Program-made: the position numbers and the translations under genes
Shown here: one piece after another, positions 1 to 7,269 of the stretch
Numbering within the stretch: the stretch's first letter is position 1
How the letters are laid out: the number at the start of each line of letters is the position of its first letter
Assembly (NCBI GenBank): GCA_964618855.1
Contig: CAZUCD010000064.1
Coordinates: 1 to 19,843 of the forward strand
Reading direction: 5' to 3'
DNA length: 19,843 bases
DNA from: CAZUCD01 sp964618855
Lineage (GTDB): Bacteria; Sumerlaeota; Sumerlaeia; SLMS01; JANRJK01
The notes under the pieces: generated by a model
Database searches by the model: none
What the model saw: the letters and a program-made list of their open reading frames with translations, nothing else
What the model was told of the DNA's origin: nothing

Positions 1-474
1 CTCGATCCCGACGAGGCGCAGATGGTCCATGTGGGCAAGCTTCTCGGCGGCATCGTGGAGGATTGCGCCGTGGGCCGTGTCGAAGGGCTCGGCCGTCCAC
101 CTCGCGTCGGACCGGGTGCGGAAAAGCACGGCGTCGCAATCGCGGAGGTGGACCTCGAGCCTGCGCACCTGCGCGATATCCACGTTCCGGCCGGGTGGTT
201 CCGCGGTTGTGACGAGGGCGCGGAAGAAGAGTTCGGAGGGGCGAAACTGGTCGATTCGGCGCGCGCCCGGTATGAAGTGCGACGGGGCGTCCAGATGGGT
301 TCCGGCGTGGGCGGACAGTGTCCAGTGCGTGACGCTGACGGGCTGCCCGGGCCCCGGCTCCATCGCGAGGATGGATGCGGTCTCGCAGTCGCCGGGATAC
401 ACGGTCATGCCGGGCCACACGGGGACGGAGATGTCCTGTGCCCGCGAAAACACCCTCTTGAGGTCTCGGATCAT
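1..474 (-). CDS. Cyclase / kynurenine formamidase-like hydrolase, 3' end cut by window edge
   Basis: Reading the minus strand from an ATG at 474 gives 158 open codons to the window edge, so the C-terminus is missing. The protein begins MIRDLKRVFSRAQDISVPVW and contains the block SAHAGTHLDAPSHF at about residues 53-66. That is the HxGTHxDAPxH metal-binding signature of the cyclase family (PF04199), which includes KynB-type kynurenine formamidases and polyketide cyclase-like enzymes. The early WPGMTVYPGD stretch also fits the family N-terminus. These are metal-dependent amide or ester hydrolases, usually of 200-270 residues, so roughly the last third is out of view. A GGAG at 480-483 sits 5 nt from the ATG and supports the start. 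The gene lies 125 bp downstream of nuoD on the same strand. Family assignment is strong; the substrate cannot be told. Confidence 0.85.
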   Translation of the reverse strand, partial: MIRDLKRVFSRAQDISVPVWPGMTVYPGDCETASILAMEPGPGQPVSVTHWTLSAHAGTHLDAPSHFIPGARRIDQFRPSELFFRALVTTAEPPGRNVDIAQVRRLEVHLRDCDAVLFRTRSDARWTAEPFDTAHGAILHDAAEKLAHMDHLRLVGIE

Positions 475-599
475 CTTGGCTCCATCGCGGCCCGTGGCGC
501 ATGCCGTGGCAGCGTGGAACACGCTACGTCCCCCTCCCGCAGGAAGGGAAGGGGCCAATCGAGGAAAGTGTTTGATTGGGCCGCGGGGGCCCGCCCGGG
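475..599 (-). other. nuoD-cyclase intergenic region with three inverted repeats
   Basis: This 125 bp gap holds three hairpin-capable repeats in a row: AGCGTG/CACGCT at 511-525 (3-nt loop), a C-rich/G-rich 9-bp stem with one mismatch at 530-554, and GGCCAATC/GATTGGGCC at 553-582 (one bulge). None has a T-tract on the minus strand, so a classical intrinsic terminator is not supported. They could still stabilise or end the nuoD transcript. The SD of the cyclase gene lies at its left end. Confidence 0.5.
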
Positions 600-1814
600 C
601 TAGCGATCAACCTCGCCCATGACGGGGTCGAGGCTGGCGATGATGGCGACAATGTCCGCCAGCATGTGCCCACGGCTGATGAAGTCGAGGCACTGGAGGT
701 TCAGGAAGCTCGGGCTTCGGACGCCCAGGCGGTAGGCCTTCGGACCGCCGTCGCTGACGAGGAAGAACCCGAGCTCCCCCTTGGGTCCCTCGATGGCGTG
801 GTAAACCTCAGCGGGGGGAACCTTGAAGCCCTCGCTCGCGAGCATGAAGTGGTGGATGAGGTCCTCCATCGACTTCTTCACGTTTTCGCGGTTGGGGAAG
901 AACACCTTGGGGTTGTCAATGTTGACGGGCTCGTTGCGGGCGGCGCACTGTTCGAGCTTGTCGAGCGCCTGGATGGCGATCTTGTGGGACTCGCGCAGCT
1001 CCCCCATGCGGACGTAGTAGCGCGCCATGCAGTCGCCCTTGGTCTCGGTGACCACGTTCCACTCGAACTCGGGGTAGGCGAGGTAGGGCTCGTCCTTCCG
1101 GATGTCGCGCGCGACGCCTGATGCGCGGAGCGCCGGGCCGGTGAGGCCCCAGTCGACCGCGTCCTTCGGGCCGATGGCCCCGACGTCGATGAGCCGCCGC
1201 GTGAAAATCTCGTTCTCGTTGAGCATGAGCTCGAACTCGCGGTGCTGCTTGATGTACCCGTCGAGGAACTCGCGGACCATCTGCCGCCAATGGGGGTAGT
1301 CGGCGCGGGCGACGCCGCCGACGCGCATGTAGGAAACCGTGAACCGCGCCCCGGCGATCCACTCGAAGATGTCGTACAGCTTCTCGCGCTGGCTGAACGC
1401 CCAGAGGAACGGGGTCATGGCGCCGAGTTCCAATGCGTTCGTGCCGAACCACAGCAGGTGCGCGGACATGCGGGCGAGTTCGCAGAGGAGAGTGCGCAGG
1501 TACTTGCAGCGGGGCGTGATCTCCAGGCCCAGCGCCTTTTCCACCGTCATCACGAAGCCGGTGTTGTTCGACATCGGCGCGAGGTAGTCCATCCGGTCCG
1601 TGTAGGGGATGAACTGGTGGTAGGTCTTGTACTCGGCGTGCTTCTCCTTGGCGCGGTGGAGGTAGCCGAGGTGGCAGACAGCCTTGTTGATCGTCTCACC
1701 GTCGAGGTCGAGAACGACTCGGAGCACGCCGTGCGTGGACGGGTGCTGCGGACCCATGTTAATCTGCATGGATTCGAGGTTCTCGTAGAAGTGCTCAACG
1801 GTGCGTGTGGCCAT
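600..1814 (-). CDS. nuoD: NADH-quinone oxidoreductase subunit D (complex I 49 kDa subunit)
   Basis: The 404-residue product is the hydrophilic-arm subunit D of respiratory complex I. It helps form the quinone pocket next to the N2 cluster on the cytoplasmic face of the membrane. Family landmarks are clear: GPQHPSTHGVLR near the N-terminus with the quinone-site His, RMDYLAPM with the conserved Tyr, TPFLWAFSQRE, LTGPALRASG, GELGFFLVSDGG, and the typical end ASLDPVMGEVDR. I chose the ATG at 1814 because MATRTVEHFYENLESMQINMGPQHP matches the usual short N-terminus. A longer in-frame start at 1907 would add 31 proline- and arginine-rich residues unlike the family. No SD is obvious. There are no extra Cys motifs that would suggest a NiFe-hydrogenase large subunit. 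Its neighbours are a DUF3303-like gene and a cyclase, not nuoC or nuoE, so the gene is detached from a standard nuo operon. Confidence 0.97.
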   Translation of the reverse strand: MATRTVEHFYENLESMQINMGPQHPSTHGVLRVVLDLDGETINKAVCHLGYLHRAKEKHAEYKTYHQFIPYTDRMDYLAPMSNNTGFVMTVEKALGLEITPRCKYLRTLLCELARMSAHLLWFGTNALELGAMTPFLWAFSQREKLYDIFEWIAGARFTVSYMRVGGVARADYPHWRQMVREFLDGYIKQHREFELMLNENEIFTRRLIDVGAIGPKDAVDWGLTGPALRASGVARDIRKDEPYLAYPEFEWNVVTETKGDCMARYYVRMGELRESHKIAIQALDKLEQCAARNEPVNIDNPKVFFPNRENVKKSMEDLIHHFMLASEGFKVPPAEVYHAIEGPKGELGFFLVSDGGPKAYRLGVRSPSFLNLQCLDFISRGHMLADIVAIIASLDPVMGEVDR

Positions 1815-1911
1815 GGGTGTCCCGTGGAATCCTGACTGGCTTGCGCTGCGGGAAAGATGTTGGGGACCGGACGGGGCTGAAGGCAACCGCTTTGCGGGCC
1901 GCCCCACCGCC

Positions 1912-2196
1912 TCAATCCGTGCCTATGTGCGGCGCCACGACCTCCCGCGTGTCCTTGCTTGGGACCACGGGGACGATCTCGAACTCAACCCCGCACCCCC
2001 GCCACTGGAGCACCCACTCCTGGAGCAGGCGCAGGTCGCTGCACTCCATGAGCTGGAAGCAGCGCGCGAAACTGGGCTCAATCCAACTGTCGATGTACAG
2101 GAGACCCTCGGGGAGCATCCTCCCCGCGTCGCGCACGCGCCTGTAGACGGGGATCATGTCGTTGTCGCGGAATCGCTCGATCACCATGAATAGCAT
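1912..2196 (-). CDS. DUF3303-like small protein
   Basis: The 94-residue product starts MLFMVIERFRDNDMIPVYRR and contains GRMLPEGLLYIDSW and FARCFQLMECSDLRLLQEW. These match my recollection of the DUF3303 family: small, soluble, probably dimeric ferredoxin-like-fold proteins of about 90-100 residues whose function is unknown. It has no signal peptide or membrane segment. A GAGGGA about 8 nt before the ATG supports the start at 2196; a second Met three codons in is less likely. The gene lies 38 bp downstream of the coiled-coil gene and 97 bp upstream of nuoD, so it may share their transcript. Its role is not inferable from the sequence. Confidence 0.8.
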   Translation of the reverse strand: MLFMVIERFRDNDMIPVYRRVRDAGRMLPEGLLYIDSWIEPSFARCFQLMECSDLRLLQEWVLQWRGCGVEFEIVPVVPSKDTREVVAPHIGTD

Positions 2197-2234
2197 GCGT
2201 GGTCCCTCGATCGTTTGGCGCCGCAGGTCGCGGA

Positions 2235-3005
2235 CTACTGGAGCGACCGTTCGGGGTTTGCTGCAATCTGCTCGTCGATGGCCTTCTGGGCCGCGCGCGC
2301 GACGCGGATTGAGTCGCGGAGCTTCTCGAGTTCGCGCTGGGAGTCCTCGACGGCTTCCTCCCCGAGGCGGGGCATCTCCTTGGAGATCTGGTCGAGCGCC
2401 TCCATGAGGAGCCGGACCTGGGCGCTGAGCGCCTGCCTCTCCTCTCGCAGGGCGCGGACGGCGTCGCTCGACGCGGCGTTGCGTCCGGGACCGTGGTCGA
2501 GGAGCCGCGTCAGCTTGCGCTGGAGGAATGCAAGGCGGCCGAAGATCCGCAGGGATTCCTGGTGGTTTTCCTCGGCGAGGAGCTCGATCTCGGCGCGGCG
2601 CAGGTCCGAGAGTTCCGACCGGGTGAGTGCGTCGAGGAGGACTTCGCGCATCGCCTCAAAATCGTCGAAAAGCCGGACGAGGTCGTCGGATCGGCGGGCG
2701 GTGATGAGCTCCTGCCGGGTGGAGACCTTGGCGGCCTCCCGGGCGGCGGCTTCCTCGCGGTCCCATCGAGCGAGGATGCGGTCCCGCATGTGCTCGCCCC
2801 GGATGAGCAGGTTGTAGAACGCGCCGACAACGCCGAGGGCCGCGCCCCCGATGGCCCCAACCACGGTCGCCGGCGTGGGGGAGAACGACGCGCCCCAGGC
2901 GATGCAGACGGCGGCCGCGCCAATCGGGTAGAGCGTCAGCGGGTGCTGGACGACCTCCTTGATGATCTCGCGACGCAGCGTCGCCATGTCGCGTTGCGGG
3001 GGCAT
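2235..3005 (-). CDS. Two-TM membrane protein with long C-terminal coiled coil
   Basis: This is a 256-residue protein of no firm family. Residues about 20-70 hold two hydrophobic helices (YPIGAAAVCIAWGASF and a Gly/Ala-rich VVGAIGGAALGVVGAFYNLL), probably a membrane hairpin. From about residue 75 to the end it is almost entirely charged heptad-like helix, with runs such as RWDREEAAAREAAK and LREERQALSAQVRLLMEAL, so a long cytoplasmic coiled coil is predicted. The layout of a short TM hairpin plus a helical body resembles XpaC-type proteins that accompany TelA, but I see no decisive motif; this is only a suggestion. The start is uncertain: Met1 at 3005 or Met7 at 2987, neither with a good SD. 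It follows the SBP-OmpA gene by 71 bp and is probably co-transcribed with that cassette. Confidence 0.75.
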   Translation of the reverse strand: MPPQRDMATLRREIIKEVVQHPLTLYPIGAAAVCIAWGASFSPTPATVVGAIGGAALGVVGAFYNLLIRGEHMRDRILARWDREEAAAREAAKVSTRQELITARRSDDLVRLFDDFEAMREVLLDALTRSELSDLRRAEIELLAEENHQESLRIFGRLAFLQRKLTRLLDHGPGRNAASSDAVRALREERQALSAQVRLLMEALDQISKEMPRLGEEAVEDSQRELEKLRDSIRVARAAQKAIDEQIAANPERSLQ

Positions 3006-3076
3006 GGGGATGATTCAAGGGTCCCCGGCGATGAGTGGAAAGACGAAAGTCCCGGCGTCGCGGGCGGGCTGTGGGA

Positions 3077-4660
3077 TCAGCCGATCGCAGGGTCCTCGAC
3101 AAGGAGGACTTCCACGCGCGGGAGGCGCCCCTTCCAGCGACGGTCGGACTCTCCCTCCTCCTGCGGAAGGGGCATCGCACCGCCGACTCCCATGGCGCGG
3201 ATGCGCGAGGGGGGGATCCTGAACTTGCGGGAAAGCTGTTCGGCGACCGCGTCGGCGCGCTGCTGGCTGAGCTGCACGTTGGCGTCCGTGTCGCCGTCGA
3301 TCGACGTGTGGCCGCGGACGAGCAGGCGGTAGCGCGGGTAGAGCGCGAGGTCCTTCGCCATGCCCTCGATTTCCCGCGCGCCTTCGTCCGTCAGGGCGGC
3401 GGTGCCGCTCTGGAAGTAGATGGGGCGAACTCGCAGGGTGCCTATGATGGAGAGCTTTTCCCAATCCGCAGGGCCGAGCGCCGGGAAGTCGATGGGAAGC
3501 TCCGGGGTCGGATCGGGGGTCGAGCCCGGGTCCTTGAAGACGGTCGAGGTGGCCCCGTTGGAACCGGTGGTCTTGTAGGCGGCGGCCACGAAGGAGCTGT
3601 TGGTGATGCGCTTGTAGTCGCCCTTGAGGGGGTCCTCCGGCAGGAGCCGCGTCTCCACGAGGACCTCCGTTGCGGCGCGCAGGCTGGACAGGAGCTCCTC
3701 GCGCGCGAGTTCCCCCGGAACGACGCCAAAGTAGTGCTGGGCGTTCCGGGTCAGCGTTGCGAACGCGATGCCGTCCAGCAGGAGCTTCGCCCTCGCGGGG
3801 GTGGTGCCGGCGTCCTTCGCGACGAGTTCCTCGAATGCGCCGCGGTCAGCCATGTAGAACCGGAGCGACTGAAAGTAGCTGCGCACGAAGTCCTCGACGA
3901 CCTTGGGCTTCTGGACGACGAATTCGCGGCGCACGATGCAGACGTCGACGATCAGCCCCTCGGTCTTCTGGGTGGTGAAGAGCTTCTGGAAGGAGCCGTC
4001 GGCGGTGGCCTCCGAGAGCTCGGGCTCCCAAAGCACGGCGGCCTGAACGGCGCCGGCGCGGAGGGACTTGAGGGCGCCCTCGGAACCTGTTGTCTCGACG
4101 CGCCAGTCCCCCGCGACCTTGAGCGGCGCCAGGTCGAAGTGCGAGGCCACGGCGCGCAGGAGGAAGTCGCTCGGGCTGTTCGGCGTCAGGGCGATCCGCA
4201 CCCCCGGGGCGGCGAGCCCGTTCAGCGTCTTGACTTCCTTGGATGCCACAATCCCGTCACCGCCCCTCGACTCGTCGATGACGAAGACGATCACGCCGGG
4301 GTAGGACTGCTGGCGCGCGTTCAACAGGTAGGTGTCGAGCGTCGCCACCACCATGTCATACTCGCCGGCGGCGAGCTTGGCCATGCGCGCGCCGTAGTCG
4401 GCCTTGTCGTCCGTGACCTCGATCCCGATCCCCTGGGCCTCGAGGTAGCGGCGGAACTGGGGGCTGCGGAGGACGGCGTATCCCGACCATCCGTCGGCCG
4501 CGATGCGGACGCGCTCGGCGAGCTGGACGGCATCGCTGGACGAGACCTCGACCTCCGCCTTCCTGCGTTCATTCAGCCACGTGATCAGCCGCGCACTGGC
4601 GAAGATGGCGCCGCCAATGACGAGGATCGCGATGATGAAGAAGACGGTGTTGCGTTTCAT
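3077..4660 (-). CDS. Membrane-anchored substrate-binding protein fused to OmpA domain (paralogue 2)
   Basis: The 527-residue product begins with an uncleaved-looking anchor (MKRNTVFFIIAILVIGGAIF). It continues as a NitT/TauT- or NMT1-type periplasmic binding domain at about residues 45-300, with VRIAADGWSGYAVL, GEYDMVVATLDTYLL and AVLWEPELSEA. It ends in an OmpA-like peptidoglycan-binding domain at about 405-520: IYFQSGTAALTDEGAREIEG, VRGHTSIDGDTDANVQLSQQ with the conserved LSxxRA block, and PRVEVLLV. A Pro/Asp/Thr-rich linker (DPGSTPDPTPELP) joins the two. It should sit in the inner membrane, reach through the periplasm and grip the cell wall while binding a small ligand. No transporter ATPase or permease lies nearby. 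The VWA gene ends 38 bp upstream and the coiled-coil gene starts 71 bp downstream. Domain calls are strong; the ligand is unknown. Confidence 0.88.
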   Translation of the reverse strand: MKRNTVFFIIAILVIGGAIFASARLITWLNERRKAEVEVSSSDAVQLAERVRIAADGWSGYAVLRSPQFRRYLEAQGIGIEVTDDKADYGARMAKLAAGEYDMVVATLDTYLLNARQQSYPGVIVFVIDESRGGDGIVASKEVKTLNGLAAPGVRIALTPNSPSDFLLRAVASHFDLAPLKVAGDWRVETTGSEGALKSLRAGAVQAAVLWEPELSEATADGSFQKLFTTQKTEGLIVDVCIVRREFVVQKPKVVEDFVRSYFQSLRFYMADRGAFEELVAKDAGTTPARAKLLLDGIAFATLTRNAQHYFGVVPGELAREELLSSLRAATEVLVETRLLPEDPLKGDYKRITNSSFVAAAYKTTGSNGATSTVFKDPGSTPDPTPELPIDFPALGPADWEKLSIIGTLRVRPIYFQSGTAALTDEGAREIEGMAKDLALYPRYRLLVRGHTSIDGDTDANVQLSQQRADAVAEQLSRKFRIPPSRIRAMGVGGAMPLPQEEGESDRRWKGRLPRVEVLLVEDPAIG

Positions 4661-4698
4661 GGTCCGCCGGGGGGCGTGGTCGTGGTCCTCTGATTCGG

Positions 4699-5346
4699 CT
4701 ACTTGAACAGATCCTCGAAGGCGAAGTTCTCATCGGCAGGGTTGGCCTCCGCAAGCGCCGCCTGCATTGCTCGGGAGAGTGCCGCCTCGTCCCCGGCCTC
4801 GCGGTAGTCGGTGGCGTACTTGCGGAGCGAGTGCCCTCCCTTGATCCGGAAGCCGATCACGATCATGTCCGTGCCGTCGGAGACGACGCGTGAGGATGCG
4901 GCGCGCATCTTGGCCACATCGGTCGCCTCGCCATCCGTAACGACGAGGAGGCGGTACGTTCCATACCCCTGCTGGACCTTGCGGCGCTCGTTGAGCATGC
5001 CACGGGAGAGGCCGATCGCCTGACCCAGGGGCGTGCCGCCCCCGGCCGAGATGGGATCCACCGCCTTTCGGACCTCCTCCGCGGTGTACTTCCCCATCGG
5101 GAGGAGTTCCCGCGTGCCCTTCTTGTCGAACACGATCACGCCGGCGTTCCAGTCTTCGGGCATCGCGCGCAGGAAGCTCTCGAGGCTCTTCTTGGCCTCG
5201 CGGATGGGCGCGCCGGACATGCTCCCCGAGGCGTCAAAGACCACGGCGAGGTTCCCCTCGAGGCGGGGTTCGCGCTTCTTCGCGCCCTGGCCCCATGTGA
5301 TGGTGGCCAGCACCGAGAGCGCAGCCACGATGGCCAGCTTCTTCAT
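4699..5346 (-). CDS. Secreted von Willebrand factor A (VWA) domain protein with intact MIDAS
   Basis: The 215-residue product has a signal peptide (MKKLAIVAALSVLATITWG) followed by a single VWA domain. The metal-ion-dependent adhesion site is complete: DASGS at residues 38-42 (DxSxS), Thr105 in GGGTPL, and Asp138 in VVTDGE. It should therefore bind a divalent metal and a protein partner in the periplasm. The reading frame stays open further upstream, but that part lies out of frame inside the preceding SBP-OmpA gene. The ATG at 5346 is fixed by a textbook AGGAGG 6 nt before it and by the signal peptide. The gene lies between two SBP-OmpA genes, 53 bp after one and 38 bp before the other, which suggests it bridges or regulates these wall-bound receptors. 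The partnership is inference. Confidence 0.92.
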   Translation of the reverse strand: MKKLAIVAALSVLATITWGQGAKKREPRLEGNLAVVFDASGSMSGAPIREAKKSLESFLRAMPEDWNAGVIVFDKKGTRELLPMGKYTAEEVRKAVDPISAGGGTPLGQAIGLSRGMLNERRKVQQGYGTYRLLVVTDGEATDVAKMRAASSRVVSDGTDMIVIGFRIKGGHSLRKYATDYREAGDEAALSRAMQAALAEANPADENFAFEDLFK

Positions 5347-5352
5347 GCGGCA

Positions 5353-5358
5353 CCTCCT
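5353..5358 (-). promoter_or_regulatory. Strong Shine-Dalgarno (AGGAGG) of the VWA gene
   Basis: The minus strand reads AGGAGGTGCCGCATG, with the SD 6 nt from the ATG at 5346. It decides the start against a long upstream in-frame extension that overlaps the preceding gene. Confidence 0.85.
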
Positions 5359-5399
5359 GCCGACGGAAACCTGCGTCGCCTCGGAAGCCCGGGCCCCGC

Positions 5400-7094
5400 T
5401 CAGAAGAGGGGCTCGAAGACCTCGGAGGATTCCGACTCGATGTTCACGATGCGGAACTGGACGCGGCGGTTCTTCGCCAGGTCGTCCTCGCTGCGCGGCT
5501 CCGGGACCTTGGGAACGTCGTAGCCCTTGCCGGTCGTGATGAACTGGGACTCGTTGATGGCGATGCCCTTGGAGCCCGCGTAGGCGATGAGGGAGTCGCG
5601 GACGGCGTTCGAGCGCTGGAGCGACAGGTTCAGCCCCGCCTGGCGCTGGCGCGCGAGGACTTCCTCGCTCGCCTTGTCCTTGATCTTCATCTTCAGGTAC
5701 CGGTACGGATCCGAGTGGCCGACGATTTCGAGCACGGCGCCGGAGTAGGTGGCGGAGAGCTCGAGGGCCCGTTGGAACTGGGCGCCGTACTGCACCTCGT
5801 TGAACTCGTTCTGGTTCGGGCCGAAGAGGATCTCGAACTCGAAGAGGATGTTCTGGTCGCCGGACTCGGCGACAGCCTTCTGGGCGGCCTGCTCCTTGAA
5901 GGCGACGCGTGGTGCCGCGGCGCCGCTGGCGACGCCAAACTTGGTGTAGTCCCAGTTCGCCCACTCGAGCCTCTGCGCCACGGTCACGTAGCCCTGCGTG
6001 ACGAGCCATGACTGGTTGCGGCGGACGGTCGGCTCGAAGCCCACCAGATTGCCCGAGTTCGTGAAGAAGTCCGCATTACCCACGGCCAGCGCAAAAGTGC
6101 AGTCCGCGAGCAATCCCTCGGCGTCGGCGGTGGCCTGCGGATTGTCCAGCAGCTTGTCCGCCGCGAGCGAAAGCATCGAGCGGTAGGCGCCGTCCTTCCT
6201 GCGGACAAGCTCGGCCATCGCGCCCTGCGCATCGAGGTGAGCCTTCACGAACTTCTCAACCCATGCGCGGTTCGCGTCGAGGAAGTCCTTCCGCACGGCG
6301 TACACGTCGGAGATCACGCGGGAGGCAGTCTTGGTGGTGAGGAGGACGCGCGCCCCACGGACAGAGCCCTCGGCCCCAGTGCCCGTCGTCATGTTCGAGG
6401 TGAGCGCGGCGGCATCCGGGCTGATGCAAAACACGGCGTCCACGGAGGAATCGCCCCGGAGCGCGGCGGCCGGATCGTCCGGCCGGCCGTTGGTGTCGTA
6501 GAGTTCGTCGAGCCACTTGATGTTGACGTCCGTCCACTGGAGCCCGGCGTCGCGCAGGACCTGGTCCATGTACTCGGCGTGGGGGCCATACTGCTGGAGC
6601 GCGATGGTGCGGCCCCTGAGGTCCTTGGGGGACTTGATCGAGTCGCGGACGACGAGGCAGTCGCCACCCGTCGACCAGGTGAGCTGGAGGATAACGACGG
6701 GGCGCGTCGCGGGATCGGCGTTCAGCGCCTCCGAGTACGTGTTGATCATCCCCATCGTGCCGCGGAGGAAGGGGCTCTTGCCCGAGAGATAGTCGCGGAC
6801 CTGCGCCACGCTGTCGTCCTGTTTGACGAGGCTGAGGTTGAGGCCCGCCTTGCCAAACGCTGAGTCGGGGGTGGTTGCCATGCCGCCGTTGTACTGGATC
6901 GTGGCGATGTCGCCACCCCAGGTGATGATGGGGACCTGGACCTTGCCGCCGGCGGGGGGCGCGGGGCCGATGGCGAGGCCGGTCAGCCGGTTTTTCGCCG
7001 GGCGGACTGGATCAACGTAGTCCACCGCACGCGCGACGTTTGCGGAAGCTACGAGCAAGAGCAGGGCGAGCAGCCCTGAGAGGACGCGAGTCAT
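5400..7094 (-). CDS. Secreted substrate-binding protein fused to OmpA domain (paralogue 1)
   Basis: The 564-residue product starts at the ATG at 7094, which has AAGGAG 7 nt upstream; an ATG 33 nt further out is ignored. A signal peptide (MTRVLSGLLALLLLVASANV, then ARA before VDY) directs export. Residues about 50-400 form an NMT1/TauA-type binding domain with VPIITWGGDIATIQYNGG, SIKSPKDLRGRTIALQQYG and DAVFCISPDAAALTSN. The C-terminus from about residue 415 is OmpA-like: FEILFGPNQNEF, EIVGHSDPYRYLKM, the LSLQRSNAVRDSL block that carries the conserved Arg, and KNRRVQFRIV. Unlike its paralogue at 3077-4660 it has a cleavable signal rather than an anchor, so it is probably free in the periplasm and held only by peptidoglycan. 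It heads the run of close-spaced genes towards 2235. The ligand is unknown. Confidence 0.9.
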   Translation of the reverse strand: MTRVLSGLLALLLLVASANVARAVDYVDPVRPAKNRLTGLAIGPAPPAGGKVQVPIITWGGDIATIQYNGGMATTPDSAFGKAGLNLSLVKQDDSVAQVRDYLSGKSPFLRGTMGMINTYSEALNADPATRPVVILQLTWSTGGDCLVVRDSIKSPKDLRGRTIALQQYGPHAEYMDQVLRDAGLQWTDVNIKWLDELYDTNGRPDDPAAALRGDSSVDAVFCISPDAAALTSNMTTGTGAEGSVRGARVLLTTKTASRVISDVYAVRKDFLDANRAWVEKFVKAHLDAQGAMAELVRRKDGAYRSMLSLAADKLLDNPQATADAEGLLADCTFALAVGNADFFTNSGNLVGFEPTVRRNQSWLVTQGYVTVAQRLEWANWDYTKFGVASGAAAPRVAFKEQAAQKAVAESGDQNILFEFEILFGPNQNEFNEVQYGAQFQRALELSATYSGAVLEIVGHSDPYRYLKMKIKDKASEEVLARQRQAGLNLSLQRSNAVRDSLIAYAGSKGIAINESQFITTGKGYDVPKVPEPRSEDDLAKNRRVQFRIVNIESESSEVFEPLF

Positions 7095-7269
7095 GCGAAT
7101 GCTCCTTGGTGACGCCGTGGGCGGCACATGCGAAACCTACCCGGTTCGAGGCCGGGAATTCAATGCCGCGTATTCAAACGACCCGGCACCGTTCGGTGAG
7201 GTTGTCCATCGCCCGCAAGAACGGGGGAACAGCGAACCGTTTTTGCACGAATGCGGACAAACGAACCGC
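7095..7269 (-). promoter_or_regulatory. Leader region between the FHA-GAF gene and the SBP-OmpA cassette
   Basis: This 175 bp gap is the widest within the left block and the likeliest site for a cassette promoter. It contains an SD (AAGGAG at 7102-7107), a 5-bp hairpin with a 7-nt loop at 7140-7156, a CACCG/CGGTG inverted repeat at 7187-7198, and two copies of CGAACCG about 31 bp apart near its right end. On the minus strand TTGAAT occurs twice, 13-14 bp apart. No -35/-10 pair is convincing, and no T-tract terminator for the FHA gene is visible. Confidence 0.35.
7102..7107 (-). promoter_or_regulatory. Shine-Dalgarno (AAGGAG) of the first SBP-OmpA gene
   Basis: The minus strand reads AAGGAGCATTCGCATG. 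The 7-nt spacing picks the ATG at 7094 over the in-frame ATG at 7127. Confidence 0.8.

Noticed and set aside
22..622. Plus-strand open frames of about 190 codons at the left edge
   Set aside because: They are antisense to the cyclase-family gene, whose HxGTHxDAPxH motif shows the minus strand is coding.
3035..4693. 552-codon open frame on the plus strand
   Set aside because: It is antisense to the SBP-OmpA gene, which has clear family motifs; this frame has none.
5347..6009. N-terminal extension of the VWA frame up to 6009
   Set aside because: It overlaps the SBP-OmpA coding region in another frame, is Arg/Pro-rich, and the strong SD and signal peptide place the start at 5346.
7140..7160. 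T-arm-like hairpin CCCGG-TTCGAGG-CCGGG, suggesting a tRNA
   Set aside because: The 5-bp stem and 7-nt loop look like a T arm, but no matching acceptor strand, anticodon arm or D arm is found upstream, and the minus strand does not work either.
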